A DNA stretch of 7,398 nt from Gammaproteobacteria bacterium (lineage in GTDB: Bacteria; Pseudomonadota; Gammaproteobacteria; GRL18), in the NCBI GenBank assembly GCA_030632625.1, contig DAOVUK010000143.1:1-7398 (forward strand), read 5' to 3'. The position numbers and the translations under genes are program-made. The notes under the pieces are model-generated. The model was not told where the DNA came from. It made no database searches and saw only the letters and a program-made list of their open reading frames with translations. Shown here in pieces: positions 6,113-7,398 of the stretch. Within the stretch, counting starts at the first letter, position 1. Every line of letters begins with the position of its first letter.

Positions 6113-6201
6113 TTTAGTTGAGAATTCATGGCCACCCATCATTTATCACCAGTATAAATTGAGCTCAACCTCATTACAATCATCAAAATCTCACAATAAC
6201 A

Positions 6202-6230
6202 TTGAATAATGTACAACAATGAAATATAGT
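6202..6230 (+). promoter_or_regulatory. Candidate transposase promoter
   Basis: TTGAAT (6202-6207), a 17-base spacer and TATAGT (6225-6230) resemble a sigma-70 promoter. Transcription would begin near 6237, inside the upstream frame extension that starts at 6219 and about 30 bases before the ATG at 6267. This supports the downstream start. The assignment rests on pattern only. Confidence 0.4.
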
Positions 6231-6266
6231 ATTCCCAGATACTACTTGATTAAAACGGAGTTAATC

Positions 6267-7286
6267 ATGCCCACCCCAAGAAGCCAACAAATCAGTCTCT
6301 CTGATACCCCTTATTACCATTGTATTTCCCGTTGCGTCAGGCGCACCTTTTTATGTGGTATAGACCGGTCAAACAACAAAGATTATAGTCACCGTAAACA
6401 ATGGATTGTAGAACGATTAGCACTGCTCTCAAAAACCTTCGCCATTGATGTCTGTGCTTATTCTGCCATGAGCAATCATCTGCACCTTGTCTTAAAAATC
6501 AATGAATCACAAGCACAGAAATGGCATGAAGAAACGGTGATTAACCATTGGGCACAACTCTTTTCTATGCCCGTTCTGGTTGAACGCTACCAAAATGGTG
6601 AGTGTCACTCAGAGACTGAGATTAAACGAGCTCAGGAGACCATTGAGAGCTTCAGAGAACGCTTAATCGATATCAGTTGGTTTATGCGCTGTCTCAATGA
6701 GTACATTGCCCGTAAGGCCAATGCTGAAGACCATTGTACGGGTCGTTTTTGGGAAGGACGATTTAAAAGTCAGGCTTTACTGGATGAACAAGCTATTCTC
6801 AGTTGTATGGTCTATGTTGATTTAAATCCCATCCGAGCCGATATTTGTCAAACATTAGAAGATTCAGACTTCACTTCCATCAAACAGCGGATTGATGGTC
6901 TCTCTCAAACTGAACAAACCAATCGCATGACTGATACCCCATCCATCAAGCTGTCATCCTTCATAGGCAGTTCACTCAAAAAAGACGGTATTGCCTTTGA
7001 TTTGAATGATTATCTGGAGCTGGCAGACTGGACAGGTCGTATTGTCAGAGACGATAAGCGTGGCTTTATTGATGCCGGTACACCCGGTATTCTACAAAAA
7101 CTGCAACTGGATGAACAAACCTGGATGGAAACGCTTCAGGGTTATTCAAAAGGGTTTTATTCTTTTGTGGGCCCTGAAGCACAATTGAAATCACTCTGTG
7201 AGAAGCAGAAAAGACATTGGGTTCGAGGGATCAATGCTTGTCGGAAGTTGTTTAAAAGCAGTTCTTCCATTCCTGTTACCGTTTAA
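6267..7286 (+). CDS. REP-associated Y1 transposase (RAYT-type, IS200-like)
   Basis: A 339-residue single-strand DNA transposase of the Y1/HUH superfamily. The HUH metal-binding motif is HLH at residues 71-73 (SAMSNHLHLVL). The expected catalytic tyrosine is Y183 in CMVYVDLNPIRAD, after the family block GRFWEGRFKSQALLDE (159-174). The core ends near residue 215; the remaining 120 or so residues form an extension of unknown role, seen in longer RAYT subgroups. RAYT proteins cut and rejoin at short palindromic repeats and are usually single-copy rather than self-mobile. Start: ATG at 6267 has ACGGAG six bases upstream; the in-frame ATG at 6219 lies before the candidate transcription start and lacks a ribosome binding site. 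No terminal repeats typical of IS200 are visible around the gene. The frame is intact. Confidence 0.85.
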   Translation: MPTPRSQQISLSDTPYYHCISRCVRRTFLCGIDRSNNKDYSHRKQWIVERLALLSKTFAIDVCAYSAMSNHLHLVLKINESQAQKWHEETVINHWAQLFSMPVLVERYQNGECHSETEIKRAQETIESFRERLIDISWFMRCLNEYIARKANAEDHCTGRFWEGRFKSQALLDEQAILSCMVYVDLNPIRADICQTLEDSDFTSIKQRIDGLSQTEQTNRMTDTPSIKLSSFIGSSLKKDGIAFDLNDYLELADWTGRIVRDDKRGFIDAGTPGILQKLQLDEQTWMETLQGYSKGFYSFVGPEAQLKSLCEKQKRHWVRGINACRKLFKSSSSIPVTV

Positions 7287-7307
7287 AATAAACTCATTGA
7301 TTGTTTG

Positions 7308-7332
7308 ACCTGCTATGCAAGTTCTTGCAGGT
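7308..7332 (+). terminator. Hairpin after the transposase gene
   Basis: ACCTGC (7308-7313) pairs with GCAGGT (7327-7332), and inside it TGCAAG (7316-7321) is mirrored by CTTGCA (7324-7329). The two stems share bases and would compete. The structure begins 22 bases after the stop codon and could end the transcript or be a REP-like site for the transposase. No T-run follows directly, so intrinsic termination is uncertain. Confidence 0.35.
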
Positions 7333-7398
7333 AACCTTCTGCGCTGAATTCATTACTTTACCTTTAATTGACCTTTTTTGTACTATTGCTTCTTAACG

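Noticed and set aside
6049..6135. Longer antitoxin reading frame starting at 6135
   Set aside because: The extra 29 residues would be encoded across the promoter and nested operators and precede the conserved AbrB domain; ATG at 6048 has a ribosome binding site.
5216..6140. CACCCATC at 5216-5223 and 6133-6140 as direct repeats flanking the toxin-antitoxin operon
   Set aside because: Only eight bases match exactly and the flanks agree only loosely; a match of this size is expected by chance in 7 kb.
6219..6266. Longer transposase start at 6219
   Set aside because: It overlaps the candidate promoter and lacks a ribosome binding site, while ATG at 6267 has ACGGAG at good spacing.
6120..7361. 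GAATTCAT on both sides of the transposase as a target-site duplication
   Set aside because: Eight bases only, not positioned at recognisable element ends, and Y1 transposases do not normally make target duplications.

Overview
The window reads as a stretch of chromosome from a moderately AT-rich gammaproteobacterium. The lineage is inferred from gene families (a YfbK-like VWA lipoprotein, a DUF6502 protein, a DOMON-like protein, a DUF1343/NamZ protein and a RAYT-type Y1 transposase); no RNA gene or taxonomic marker is present. Composition is uneven: the DOMON/NamZ block is near 50% GC where sampled, whereas the toxin-antitoxin block drops to about 25% in places. This suggests a mosaic with accessory DNA at the right-hand end.

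Layout from left to right. Bases 1-287 hold no convincing gene, only a hairpin that may end the leftward gene. Bases 288-1952 (minus) encode a VWA-domain outer-membrane-type lipoprotein. A divergent, AT-rich intergenic region follows, carrying a perfect 24-bp palindrome plus an extra half-site. Rightward from it run a DUF6502 protein (2108-2929) and an overlapping small lipoprotein (2907-3170). A MITE-like element with 14-bp inverted repeats fills the gap before a DOMON-like protein (3334-3885) and a DUF1343/NamZ-family putative exo-N-acetylmuramidase (3987-5189). The start codon of the latter is abutted by three heptamer repeats instead of a Shine-Dalgarno sequence. After a long hairpin comes a leftward AbrB-type antitoxin/PIN-domain toxin operon (6048 down to 5417) with a nested-palindrome promoter. 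A rightward HUH/Y1 transposase of the REP-associated type (6267-7286) ends the window.

Functionally, the DOMON/NamZ pair suggests handling of cell-wall amino sugars in the cytoplasm. The DUF6502/lipoprotein pair is translationally linked and probably self-contained, with an operator-like palindrome upstream. The toxin-antitoxin pair looks complete and autoregulated. The transposase and the two intergenic inverted-repeat structures point to repeat mobilisation in the neighbourhood. I see no clear new defence or biosynthetic system. The most original signals are the regulatory structures (24-bp palindrome, nested toxin-antitoxin operator, heptamer leader) and the uncharacterised DUF6502-lipoprotein pair.
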